Shown: positions 33,603 to 41,605 of the stretch, one piece after another
Layout of the letters: each line of letters opens with the position of its first letter
Numbering within the stretch: position 1 is the first letter of the stretch
Source: SVFI01 sp964519385
GTDB taxonomy: Bacteria; Bacillota; Clostridia; Lachnospirales; Lachnospiraceae
DNA: 64,000 nucleotides
Assembly: GCA_964519385.1 (NCBI GenBank)
Contig: CAZFLR010000009.1
Coordinates: forward strand, 8,986-72,985
Direction of reading: 5' to 3'
The notes under the pieces: generated by a model
Told to the model about the DNA's origin: nothing
Seen by the model: the letters and a program-made list of their open reading frames with translations, nothing else
Database searches by the model: none
Position numbers and translations under genes: made by a program

Positions 33603-34484
33603 CTACTCCTTTTTGCCTGTATAGGAAAGCAACTGTAATTTTCGTTTTAATTCTGTCAACTGGACAGAAAGACTGCAGTCAAAAATACCGCTCTCCGTCT
33701 CAATCAGACACTCATTTTTCGCAAGCGTGCGGTCTTCCACAATTTCAAGGAGCGAGTTTTTAACACATCCTTCTTCTATAATCTGCGGCTTCTGCATGCT
33801 CACATAAGAGTAATCCTGCTCCGATACATGTACAAGATAATGCTCGCTCATCTCAACCGCCCGAAGCGTAGAAGCAATCAAATGCTGCAATATGTTGCGA
33901 TACTGTGACAATTCCACATCGAACACATGCTCATATATTCCCGTCAGTTCCTGTATCAGATACGGCTCCATCTCTTCCAGACGCTGCTCGTACTGACGCT
34001 GTAACTGTTCTTCTTTTTGCGCGTACTGTGCCAAAGCCGCCTCCGAATCCGCATTTGCCTTCTGAATGCCCGCACTGTATCCGTCCTGCATTCCTTGACG
34101 GTACGCATCATCATAGGCCTTTTTCGCGTCCTGCTGAGCCATCGCCTGCGCCTGCTGACATATCTCCTGCGCCTGTGCCTGTGCCTGCGCAATAATCTCC
34201 TGTGCCTGCGCCGATGCCTGCGAAAGCCGTCCGTCATCCTCCGGCATCTGTTCTGCCTGCATCAGCTCCGCTTCCGGATTGTCCGCAAACAATGCATCCA
34301 TCGATCCACTCTGCTCCGCATCCTCATCAAAGCTCTGCATCAGATACGGCTCTGCCTCCTGTCCCGTTTCCGGAAATCCGGAGGATGCCATCTTTTCTTC
34401 AATCGCCTTATTGGAATCAATCACCCTGACTTCTTCCTGATTCACATTCACCCAGCCTGACTTTAACAAATTCCGGTTATACAA
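33603..34484 (-). CDS. fliH: flagellar export ATPase regulator FliH
   Basis: About 293 residues. N-terminal NLLKSGWV and VRVIDSNK segments, a central Gln/Ala-rich helix (AQAQEIIAQAQAQAQEICQQ) and GxxxG-like spacing (AYRQGMQDGYSAG), and a C-terminal domain (YEHVFDVELSQYRNILQHLI, IETESGIFDCSLSVQLTEL) that binds the FliI N-terminus. It restrains FliI and docks it to the C ring. I place the start at the TTG at 34484, with perfect GGAGGTGA 8 nt upstream inside the end of fliG; the longer frames lie within fliG. Confidence 0.9.
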   Translation of the reverse strand: MYNRNLLKSGWVNVNQEEVRVIDSNKAIEEKMASSGFPETGQEAEPYLMQSFDEDAEQSGSMDALFADNPEAELMQAEQMPEDDGRLSQASAQAQEIIAQAQAQAQEICQQAQAMAQQDAKKAYDDAYRQGMQDGYSAGIQKANADSEAALAQYAQKEEQLQRQYEQRLEEMEPYLIQELTGIYEHVFDVELSQYRNILQHLIASTLRAVEMSEHYLVHVSEQDYSYVSMQKPQIIEEGCVKNSLLEIVEDRTLAKNECLIETESGIFDCSLSVQLTELKRKLQLLSYTGKKE

Positions 34485-35493
34485 CGATTTCGTCACCTCC
34501 GCCTCTGGAGATAACAATCTCTGCAGAATCTTCCAGCTTACGGATAATGTTAACAATCTTCTGCTGTGATTCTTCAACGTCTTTCATACGCACAGGTCCC
34601 ATGAATTCCATGTCCTCTTTAATCATTGCAGCAAGACGTTTTGACAGGTTGTTAAAGATTGCATTCTGAACCTGTTCATTTGCTCCCTTAAGCGCGATTG
34701 CAAGGTCGGAATTTTCCACATCACGGAGAACTCTCTGGATTGCACGGTCGTCGAGAAGCAGAATGTCTTCAAATACAAACATTTTCTTCCGGATTTCATC
34801 CGCGAGCTCAGGCTCTTCAATTTCAAGTGTTTCCATAATATGCTTTTCAGTTCCGCGGTCAACCGTGTTGAGAATTTCAACCACAGCATCCACACCGCCG
34901 ATTACGTTGTACTCCTGATTTACCAGAGATGAAAGCTTGGTCTCAAGCACTCTCTCCACCTCTTTAATGACATCCGGGCTGGTGCGGTCCATCGTTGCAA
35001 CACGCTTGGCAACATCCGCCTGCCTGTCAGGTGCAAGAGCCGAAATAATCTGAGCCGCCTGCGTCGGTGAAAGATAAGAAAGGATAAGGGCAATCGTCTG
35101 TGGATGTTCATCCTGTATAAAGTTAAGCAACTGGGAGGCATCTGCCTTCCGGACAAATTCGAACGGTTTTACCTGAAGTGAAGCCGTAAGTCTGCCGATA
35201 ACCTCCAGTGCCTTCTCCGGTCCGAGAGCACCTTCCAAAAGCTCCTTCGCATATCCGATACCACCCTCTGCAATATACTGCTGGGCCAGACAGATTTCAT
35301 AAAACTCGTTAATCACGTCCTCTTTTACCTGTGTCGTGATGCTTTTTGTATTTGCAATTTCAAGCGTCAGCTCTTCAATTTCTTCTTCCTTTAAATGCTT
35401 AAATATCTGCGAAGATTTCTCAGGTCCGAGAGAAATCAAAAGAATCGCCGCTTTCTGTATTCCTGTATATGTTAAGTCTGCATATCGGGCCAT
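34477..35493 (-). CDS. fliG: flagellar motor switch protein FliG
   Basis: 338 residues, usual length. N-terminal FliF-binding domain (GIQKAAILLISLGPEKSSQI), middle domain with the EHPQ motif (FIQDEHPQTIALILSYL), and C-terminal torque domain with charged residues (FVFEDILLLDDRAIQRVLRD). It meets MotA and transmits torque to the rotor. The last bases overlap the fliH TTG start. Confidence 0.98.
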   Translation of the reverse strand: MARYADLTYTGIQKAAILLISLGPEKSSQIFKHLKEEEIEELTLEIANTKSITTQVKEDVINEFYEICLAQQYIAEGGIGYAKELLEGALGPEKALEVIGRLTASLQVKPFEFVRKADASQLLNFIQDEHPQTIALILSYLSPTQAAQIISALAPDRQADVAKRVATMDRTSPDVIKEVERVLETKLSSLVNQEYNVIGGVDAVVEILNTVDRGTEKHIMETLEIEEPELADEIRKKMFVFEDILLLDDRAIQRVLRDVENSDLAIALKGANEQVQNAIFNNLSKRLAAMIKEDMEFMGPVRMKDVEESQQKIVNIIRKLEDSAEIVISRGGGDEIVV

Positions 35494-35499
35494 TCTCTT

Positions 35500-37101
35500 T
35501 TACCCCCAATCTTCCGTCAACCAGTTGCGGAGAAGATTCGCCACCGCTTCCGGATTTTCATCCACACATTTTTCTATCATCTTACGGGCATCTGACTTGC
35601 TGTCCAGATCGATATTTTCAATCTCCTGATCCGGCGTAGACTGCAGAAGATTTTCCACTGCAAGCTCTTCTTCCGTGTCCTCTTCCTTCTGCGAACGCAT
35701 ACTTCGGATTACGACAAAGGCAAGAACACCGAGTATTGCGATAATCAGAAGTATCTGCACAATATCCGTTGCACGGACAGACGGACCTTCCTTGTCAAGA
35801 AATACCGGTACCTCGTAAGCTACAACGGAAATATTCTCCGTCGCTATTCCTGTCGCCGTATGTACGATGCCAAGCACATCCTCGTCCACCTCAAGCTTCA
35901 CCTGTTCACTGTTGGCAGCCTTAAACTCTTCCCACGACATATCCGCAAGAAGTCCCTGTTTCTCCACTTCCTCTTCATTGTACATATGAAGCTTCTTTGC
36001 CGTTACGGAAATCGAAGATTCATCATACTTAATCAGTCCGGGCGGAATCGTCTGCTCCGTCACCGTCTCACTCGGAAGATACTTTCTCTCCTCCTCCGTC
36101 ACGGTCGATGTGCTTCCGTCACCATTACTGATGACATAAGTGGAGCCGTTCTCACCGTTGCTGCCGGTTCCCGGCTCTCCGCCGACACCCGTTTCATTTT
36201 CAGAGTTGTATATATTTTCGGAAGCCAGATATCCCTGAGACATTCCGTCTGCGACGTAATAATTGTGGTCTGTCTTTTTATAAGATGAAAAATCCAGTGA
36301 AAGATTACTTGCCACCTCAATCATGTCATACAGGTCCGTGCCCAAAAGCACATTCTTTACTTCCTGCTTTACCAGTTTCTCCGCTTCCTGCTTCATGGAA
36401 ATCTGCGTACCTATATTGCCGACTCCCGAAGCCTGTGTCTCACCGGAAAACAAAAGATTTCCTACCGTGTCTATGATTGTGACATTGTCTGTCGTGGAAT
36501 TTCCGAGTGCCGTCGCAATAAAATGCGCCAGTGAGGAAGCCACATCCTGTGGCATATCGCCCGCGAGCTTCAGTACAACCGAAGCAGACGACTCCAGATT
36601 CTGACTAATCAGCGTTCCGTCATCCTCCGGAAGAATCAGCGTCACATGAGCTTCCTTGACATACTCATTTGCCATCAGGTCGCTTTCCATTTCCTTTTCT
36701 TTATAATAGACATATCTTTTCTGCTTATCAGATTCCGTTGTAGAAAAACCACCGCTCGTAACATCTTCAATGCCAAAGCCTTCCGAAGAAATATCATTGG
36801 CACCGAGAACCAGCCGTGCATCGGAAAGCTGTTCCTTAAGAACATAAACCGTCAGCGCGTCTTCGGATGTATAATTCGTAATCTCATTGTTCTCAAGAAG
36901 CTCTGTCACTTCCGCAGCTACTGCCGTCGTCTCACAAATCTTGACCACTGCATACTGAGGCCTTGTCAAAACGTAGCTCAAAACTCCGATTGCCACAATC
37001 ACGCCGGCAACCGAGCACACTATGATGGTCTTCTGTTTCGGACTGAATTTATTCCACCATTCCAAAAGCTTACTTGGAATCTCTTTCAGTTTGTCCGCCA
37101 T
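35500..37101 (-). CDS. fliF: flagellar MS-ring protein FliF
   Basis: 533 residues. Two membrane helices (about 25-46, TIIVCSVAGVIVAIGVLSYV, and about 440-460, VQILLIIAILGVLAFVVI) flank ring-building domains (ARLVLGANDISSEGFGIEDV; EAHVTLILPEDDGTLI). A G/S/N-rich loop (about 290-325) sits where the beta-collar is variable. The C-terminus (RKMIEKCVDENPEAVANLLR, NWLTEDWG) binds FliG. It nucleates basal-body assembly. Confidence 0.97.
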   Translation of the reverse strand: MADKLKEIPSKLLEWWNKFSPKQKTIIVCSVAGVIVAIGVLSYVLTRPQYAVVKICETTAVAAEVTELLENNEITNYTSEDALTVYVLKEQLSDARLVLGANDISSEGFGIEDVTSGGFSTTESDKQKRYVYYKEKEMESDLMANEYVKEAHVTLILPEDDGTLISQNLESSASVVLKLAGDMPQDVASSLAHFIATALGNSTTDNVTIIDTVGNLLFSGETQASGVGNIGTQISMKQEAEKLVKQEVKNVLLGTDLYDMIEVASNLSLDFSSYKKTDHNYYVADGMSQGYLASENIYNSENETGVGGEPGTGSNGENGSTYVISNGDGSTSTVTEEERKYLPSETVTEQTIPPGLIKYDESSISVTAKKLHMYNEEEVEKQGLLADMSWEEFKAANSEQVKLEVDEDVLGIVHTATGIATENISVVAYEVPVFLDKEGPSVRATDIVQILLIIAILGVLAFVVIRSMRSQKEEDTEEELAVENLLQSTPDQEIENIDLDSKSDARKMIEKCVDENPEAVANLLRNWLTEDWG

Positions 37102-37125
37102 TTTTCTCTCCTGCTTTCCTTTTTA

Positions 37126-37452
37126 TTAAATCTGCATGTTCATAATCGTTCTGTACGATTCCAGGAACTTATCACGCACGGCAACCGTGTACTGAAGTGC
37201 CGTTGAAGCCTTCTGAAGGGCAATCGTCAGATCGTGTGTATTTTCCGTTTCTCCGAGTGCAAGCTTAATCTCTTCATCCTCTGCATCGGAAATATAAGCA
37301 TTCGTCTCATTCAGGCTCTGCATTGCCGAGTCAAAGAATGAGGCAAAAACATTATTCTCTGCCGTATCACCGGTTGTTGTGTCATATGTATTGCTGTCGA
37401 TTGCATTCTGAATAACACCGCTGCTTACATTGTATAATGAACTGATATCCAT
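37126..37452 (-). CDS. fliE: flagellar hook-basal body protein FliE
   Basis: 108 residues. The C-terminal half has the FliE signature THDLTIALQKASTALQYTVA then VRDKFLESYRTIMNMQI. It connects the MS ring/export gate to the rod. Follows flgC; SD GGAAG. Usual family length. Confidence 0.96.
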   Translation of the reverse strand: MDISSLYNVSSGVIQNAIDSNTYDTTTGDTAENNVFASFFDSAMQSLNETNAYISDAEDEEIKLALGETENTHDLTIALQKASTALQYTVAVRDKFLESYRTIMNMQI

Positions 37453-37474
37453 CTCTTACTTCCTATCCCTTTCA

Positions 37475-37915
37475 TTAACTTTGTGCCATCTCAAGGCCTT
37501 TAACCGCCATACTCTTGCTCGCCGTAAAGGCTGTTGCATTGGCCTCATACGCTCTTGTGGCATCAATCAGGTTCGTCATCTCCGTAACCACATCCACATT
37601 CGGATAAGAAACATAACCGTTCTCATCTGCATCCGGATGGGAAGGATCATAAACCATCTTTAAATCCGTTGTCGTATCCTCAAACGTTGCAGCCACCTTT
37701 ACACCGCCGGCCTGATAGGTTCCCCTTGCCTTGTCAAGCGCGCTGGAAAAGCTCAGTCCGTTTCCCTTCTCTTCAAAAATTACAGACTTGCGACGGTAAG
37801 GTGTTCCGTCCTCTGTTCTTGTCGTGTCAACATTCGCAATATTTTCTGAAATCACATCCAGCCTGTAACGCTGTGCTGTCAGTCCGGATGCATTAATATC
37901 AAAAGATTCAAACAT
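37475..37915 (-). CDS. flgC: flagellar basal-body rod protein FlgC
   Basis: 146 residues: FDINASGLTAQRYRLDVISE then NIANVDTTRTEDGTPYRRKS at the N-terminus, and VDVVTEMTNLIDATRAYEAN then AFTASKSMAVKGLEMAQS at the C-terminus, both canonical rod motifs. Proximal rod subunit. SD AGGAGG. Confidence 0.97.
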   Translation of the reverse strand: MFESFDINASGLTAQRYRLDVISENIANVDTTRTEDGTPYRRKSVIFEEKGNGLSFSSALDKARGTYQAGGVKVAATFEDTTTDLKMVYDPSHPDADENGYVSYPNVDVVTEMTNLIDATRAYEANATAFTASKSMAVKGLEMAQS

Positions 37916-37942
37916 ATCAATTCCTCCTGTCCGTCAATTTCT

Positions 37943-38332
37943 TTACTTCATCACCATTTTCAATCTGGAAAACTCCTGATTGGTGCTGTTAATAAGTGCA
38001 TTATATTTAATCTGATTGCTTGCCAGATAAGCATTCTCAGTATCAATATCCACATTATTGCCGTCGAGCCGGTAAGAAAATCCGGAATAATCCGTGTACG
38101 TTGTCGGGGTCAGCGAACGAATATTCAGGCTGCTCACCTTATGATCCGTCTCAATATACTTCGCATCACTCATCGCACGGCGAAGCGTGTCTTCAAATGC
38201 GACATCCTGCCTTTTATAATTCGGCGTAGTTGCATTGGCAATGTTGTGGGAAATCGCCTCGTTTCGCATCCAGGCTGCATCCGATGCCTTGTCAAGTACA
38301 TTTACATAGTCAAATACATTTGAATTAATCAT
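37943..38332 (-). CDS. flgB: flagellar basal-body rod protein FlgB
   Basis: 129 residues with the rod signature AWMRNEAISHNIANATTPNY and KRQDVAFEDTLRRAM. First gene of the fla/che operon, as in B. subtilis. The start at 38332 follows AAAGGAGTGATTGT; the longest frame translates this leader. Proximal rod subunit. Confidence 0.96.
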   Translation of the reverse strand: MINSNVFDYVNVLDKASDAAWMRNEAISHNIANATTPNYKRQDVAFEDTLRRAMSDAKYIETDHKVSSLNIRSLTPTTYTDYSGFSYRLDGNNVDIDTENAYLASNQIKYNALINSTNQEFSRLKMVMK

Positions 38333-38372
38333 ACAATCACTCCTTTTGGGCATAGAACACCCACTCTATTTT

Positions 38373-38400
38373 ATTATAAGGAAAACAAAAAAAAACACAA
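38373..38400 (-). promoter_or_regulatory. probable fla/che operon promoter
   Basis: TTGTGT (38395-38400), a 16-bp T-rich spacer, then TATAAT (38373-38378), about 40 bp before flgB and just after the codY terminator. The -10 is perfect and the -35 weak. It would give the fla/che operon a promoter separate from codY. Confidence 0.55.
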
Positions 38401-38412
38401 GGTTTAATTGAA

Positions 38413-38446
38413 CAAAAAATGGATTCACAGTATGTAAATCCATTTC
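38413..38446 (-). terminator. intrinsic terminator after codY
   Basis: AAATGGATT and AATCCATTT (38437-38445 and 38417-38425) pair around an 11-nt loop, followed on the minus strand by T6 then GTT. It separates codY from the fla/che operon; in B. subtilis codY and flgB are also adjacent. Confidence 0.8.
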
Positions 38447-38495
38447 CATTCAAAGAATCTCCTTATTCTTTCTTATTCTGTTGTATCATATTCTG

Positions 38496-39269
38496 TCACT
38501 GACGTATCTTGTCAATCTCCTCATAAAGGACTTCATTTAAAACCTTAATATAAGTTCCCTTCATACCGGAAGAACGTGACTCTATCACACCTGCACTCTC
38601 AAATTTGCGGATGGCGTTTACAATAACCGAACGTGTTATGCCGATTCTGTCCGCAATCTTACTTGCAACAAGAATGCCTTCCATTCCGTTGAGCTCGTCA
38701 AAAATATGTACAATGGCCTCAAGCTCTGACTGTGACAGGGTACCTATGGCTGACTTGACCACCGCACGCTTGCGAATCTCCTCCGCACTCTCCTCATTTA
38801 CGGAGCGGAGCATCTCAAGTCCTACCACCGTTGTACCGTACTCGCAAAGAATAATATCATCAATCTCGTACTCTTCATCCAGCTTATATATAAACAAAGT
38901 ACCGAGCCGTTCTCCTGCTATATCTATCGGTGAAATCAACGCCTTATACGCCTCTACCCCCGGATTCTCAAATCCGAGCGTCTGCAGGTTGACATTTTCC
39001 TTCGTCGAAAGCACGCTCAGAAATCTCTCATTCAGCTCATTATCGACAAATGTGCCGACCTTGCTCTCAAACAGCTCATCCAGCACGGCAATGGACTCCT
39101 TATTGCCTACGCCGAGAACCTTGCCCTTCCTGCTTATCACAAGAACATTCGACTGCAAAATCTCCTTTAACACATTGCATATATCATTAAAAACAACCTT
39201 GCTCGAATTATTATTGTGAAGTAACTTCCCTATCTTTCTGGTTTTATCTAATAACTGTACACTACTCAT
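38496..39269 (-). CDS. codY: GTP- and branched-chain-amino-acid-sensing transcriptional repressor CodY
   Basis: 257 residues, usual length. N-terminal GAF domain (LLDKTRKIGKLLHNNNSSKV ... NVLVISRKGKVLGVG) that binds Ile/Val/Leu, and a C-terminal winged helix with VASKIADRIGITRSVIVNAI then RKFESAGVIESRSSGMKGTY, the near-invariant CodY recognition region. It represses nutrition, motility and competence genes in rich conditions. It lies between topA and flgB, with its own promoter and a likely self-binding site. Confidence 0.98.
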   Translation of the reverse strand: MSSVQLLDKTRKIGKLLHNNNSSKVVFNDICNVLKEILQSNVLVISRKGKVLGVGNKESIAVLDELFESKVGTFVDNELNERFLSVLSTKENVNLQTLGFENPGVEAYKALISPIDIAGERLGTLFIYKLDEEYEIDDIILCEYGTTVVGLEMLRSVNEESAEEIRKRAVVKSAIGTLSQSELEAIVHIFDELNGMEGILVASKIADRIGITRSVIVNAIRKFESAGVIESRSSGMKGTYIKVLNEVLYEEIDKIRQ

Positions 39270-39284
39270 TGGTGTCGCTCTCCT

Positions 39285-39299
39285 AATTTTACGAAAAAC
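39285..39299. promoter_or_regulatory. CodY-box-like site in the codY leader
   Basis: AATTTTACGAAAAAC matches 11 of 15 positions of the CodY consensus AATTTTCWGAAAATT. It sits between the predicted codY transcription start and the start codon, where bound CodY would block its own transcription. The match is imperfect but the position is apt. Confidence 0.5.
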
Positions 39300-39315
39300 G
39301 ATGTGCTACAAACCT

Positions 39316-39344
39316 ATCGTACCACAATAATACAAATTTTTCAA
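39316..39344 (-). promoter_or_regulatory. sigma-A promoter of codY
   Basis: TTGAAA (39339-39344), 17-bp spacer, TACGAT (39316-39321), about 50 bp before the start codon. Good consensus match and ideal spacing. Confidence 0.7.
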
Positions 39345-39374
39345 TGTGTTCGTACAATTAAATAAATAATCTAA

Positions 39375-41453
39375 CTATTTTGTTTCCTTTTCCTTCGTCT
39401 CTATATGAGAGCACTCCTCATTGGCACAAACAAGCTTATTTCCCTTTTCCAGCAATGCATGATTGCACACCGGACAAAGCTTTCCGCTCGGACGCTGCCA
39501 TGTCATAAAATCGCATTCCGGACTGTTCTCGCAGCTATAATAACGTCTTCCCTTCTTCGTCTTGCGGATTACAACCTCTTTTCCGCATTTCGGACAGGAA
39601 ACACCTATCTTTTCCAAATACGGCTTGGTATTGCGACATTCCGGAAATCCCGGACACGCCAGAAACTTGCCGTGCGGACCGTATTTTATCACCATCTGAC
39701 GGTTACAGAGGTCACATACCACATCCGAAACCTCATCGGCAATCTTCACCGACTCAAGCTCCTTCTCTGCCCGTTTGACCGCTTCATCCAGATCCGGATA
39801 AAAATTCTCAATCACTGTTTTCCAGTTGACTGCCCCTTCCTCCACGGAATCAAGAAGCGATTCCAGATTCGCCGTGAAATTGACGTTCACAATACTCGGG
39901 AACGCATCCTTCATAATTTTATTGACTGCCTCTCCAAGCTCTGTTACATAAATATTCTTCGCTTCCTTCACCACATAACGGCGTGCCAGAATCGTGGTAA
40001 TCGTCGGCGCGTATGTACTTGGCCGTCCGATTCCGAGCTCTTCAAGCGTCCTTACAAGACTCGCCTCCGTATAATGTGCCGGCGGCTGTGTGAAATGCTG
40101 TTTTTCCTCATATTTATTCAGGGAGAGAGAAGCATCCTTATCCAGCTCGGCAAGTGCCGTAATATTCTCTGCCTTCTCCTCGTCATCCTGCGTATATACA
40201 GTCATAAAGCCCGGGAATTTCACATCTGAGGCTGCCATTGTAAAACGGTAATCCCCTGCATCAATTTTCACTGAAGTTGTCTCATAGACAGCCGGTGCCA
40301 TACGGCTTGCAACAAAACGCTTCCATATTAACTGGTACAGACGCAGAAGATCCCTTCCCACAGAATCCTTTATCTGCGACGGCAGACGATTGATGTCCGT
40401 CGGACGGATTGCCTCATGCGCATCCTGAATCTTTCTGTTACTCTTTTCTCTCGCCTGAACAGCCGCTGCATAAGCCTCTCCGTAAACTTCCGTTATGAAC
40501 TTATGTGCAGATGCTTCCGCCTCCTCTGAGACTCTTGTAGAATCTGTACGCAGATAAGTGATTAAACCTACCGTTCCTGCCCCCTTAATCTCCACACCTT
40601 CGTAAAGCTGCTGCGCCAGACGCATCGTCTTCTGTGTGGAAAAATTAAGAACCTTACTCGCTTCCTGCTGAAGCGTGGATGTGGTAAACGGAAGCGGAGC
40701 CTTCTTCATACGCTCCCCCTTCTTCACATCTGCAACTCTGAAATCTGCTCCCGTAAGGGCACTCTTAATCGCATGAAGCTCCTCCGCGGAAGAGATAGCC
40801 ATCTTCTCATCCCTGGTTCCGTAAAAATGGGCACACAAAGGCTTCTTAGCACCTTTCACACTAAGAAGAGCATCCAGCGTCCAGTATTCCTCCGGAATAA
40901 AGACATTGATTTCATCCTCCCGGTCACAAATAATACGGAGAGCTACCGACTGTACTCTTCCCGCCGAAAGTCCGCGTTTTACCTTTGCCCAGAGCAGCGG
41001 TGAAATCTGATATCCCACCATACGGTCCAGCACACGTCTTGCCTGCTGCGCATCTACCAGGTCCATATCGATGGTGCGTGCATTCTTCAGCGACTCCTTG
41101 ACCGCATTTTTCGTGATTTCATTAAATGTAATACGATACACCTTTTTATCCTGAAGCTTCAGAGCCTCAAAAAGATGCCATGAAATTGCCTCACCTTCAC
41201 GGTCCGGGTCAGTTGCCAGATAAATCTTCTCTGCCTTCTTCACTTCCTTGCGCAAAGCTGCCAATATATCGCCTTTTCCGCGAATCGTTATATATTTCGG
41301 CTCGAAGTTATTCTCAGGACTCACACCCATCTGACTCTTCGGCAAATCCCGTACATGTCCGTTACTTGCCATAACCTCGTAATTAGCACCTAAAAACTTT
41401 TTAATTGTCTTCACCTTTGCCGGCGACTCCACAATTACTAAATACTTTGCCAT
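39375..41453 (-). CDS. topA: DNA topoisomerase I
   Basis: 692 residues. N-terminal TOPRIM domain (KYLVIVESPAKVKTIKKFLG; ATDPDREGEAISWH), the type IA core with the active-site Tyr in GLITYLRTDSTRV, HEAIRPTDI, and three C-terminal zinc ribbons (CDLCNRQ...CPGFPEC; CPKCGKE...CENSPEC; CPVCNHA...CANEEC). It relaxes negative supercoils. It follows the pilus operon terminator and has its own promoter. B. subtilis also has topA after smf/dprA in the same neighbourhood. Confidence 0.98.
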   Translation of the reverse strand: MAKYLVIVESPAKVKTIKKFLGANYEVMASNGHVRDLPKSQMGVSPENNFEPKYITIRGKGDILAALRKEVKKAEKIYLATDPDREGEAISWHLFEALKLQDKKVYRITFNEITKNAVKESLKNARTIDMDLVDAQQARRVLDRMVGYQISPLLWAKVKRGLSAGRVQSVALRIICDREDEINVFIPEEYWTLDALLSVKGAKKPLCAHFYGTRDEKMAISSAEELHAIKSALTGADFRVADVKKGERMKKAPLPFTTSTLQQEASKVLNFSTQKTMRLAQQLYEGVEIKGAGTVGLITYLRTDSTRVSEEAEASAHKFITEVYGEAYAAAVQAREKSNRKIQDAHEAIRPTDINRLPSQIKDSVGRDLLRLYQLIWKRFVASRMAPAVYETTSVKIDAGDYRFTMAASDVKFPGFMTVYTQDDEEKAENITALAELDKDASLSLNKYEEKQHFTQPPAHYTEASLVRTLEELGIGRPSTYAPTITTILARRYVVKEAKNIYVTELGEAVNKIMKDAFPSIVNVNFTANLESLLDSVEEGAVNWKTVIENFYPDLDEAVKRAEKELESVKIADEVSDVVCDLCNRQMVIKYGPHGKFLACPGFPECRNTKPYLEKIGVSCPKCGKEVVIRKTKKGRRYYSCENSPECDFMTWQRPSGKLCPVCNHALLEKGNKLVCANEECSHIETKEKETK

Positions 41454-41503
41454 TCCACATTCCCCTGTTCTTTGCTACGAACTATTTTTCATAATCGTTT
41501 CAA

Positions 41504-41532
41504 ACTATACACCAATTTTTCCGGTGTGTAAA
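41504..41532 (-). promoter_or_regulatory. sigma-A promoter of topA
   Basis: TTTACA (41527-41532), 17-bp spacer, TATAGT (41504-41509), about 50 bp before topA. Five-base inverted arms ACACC and GGTGT overlap the spacer and could modulate opening of the promoter. Confidence 0.65.
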
Positions 41533-41546
41533 GTTATTTTTTTGTA

Positions 41547-41587
41547 TACAAAGAAAAAGGAAAGAATCTCTTTTGAAATTCTTTCCT
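41547..41587 (-). terminator. intrinsic terminator ending the pilus operon
   Basis: GGAAAGAAT and ATTCTTTCC (41578-41586 and 41559-41567) form a 9-bp stem with a 10-nt loop, then TTTTTCTTTG on the minus strand. It lies 19 nt after the stop of the 1606-residue protein gene. Confidence 0.85.
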
Positions 41588-41605
41588 TTCTTTCACGCCT
41601 TATCC

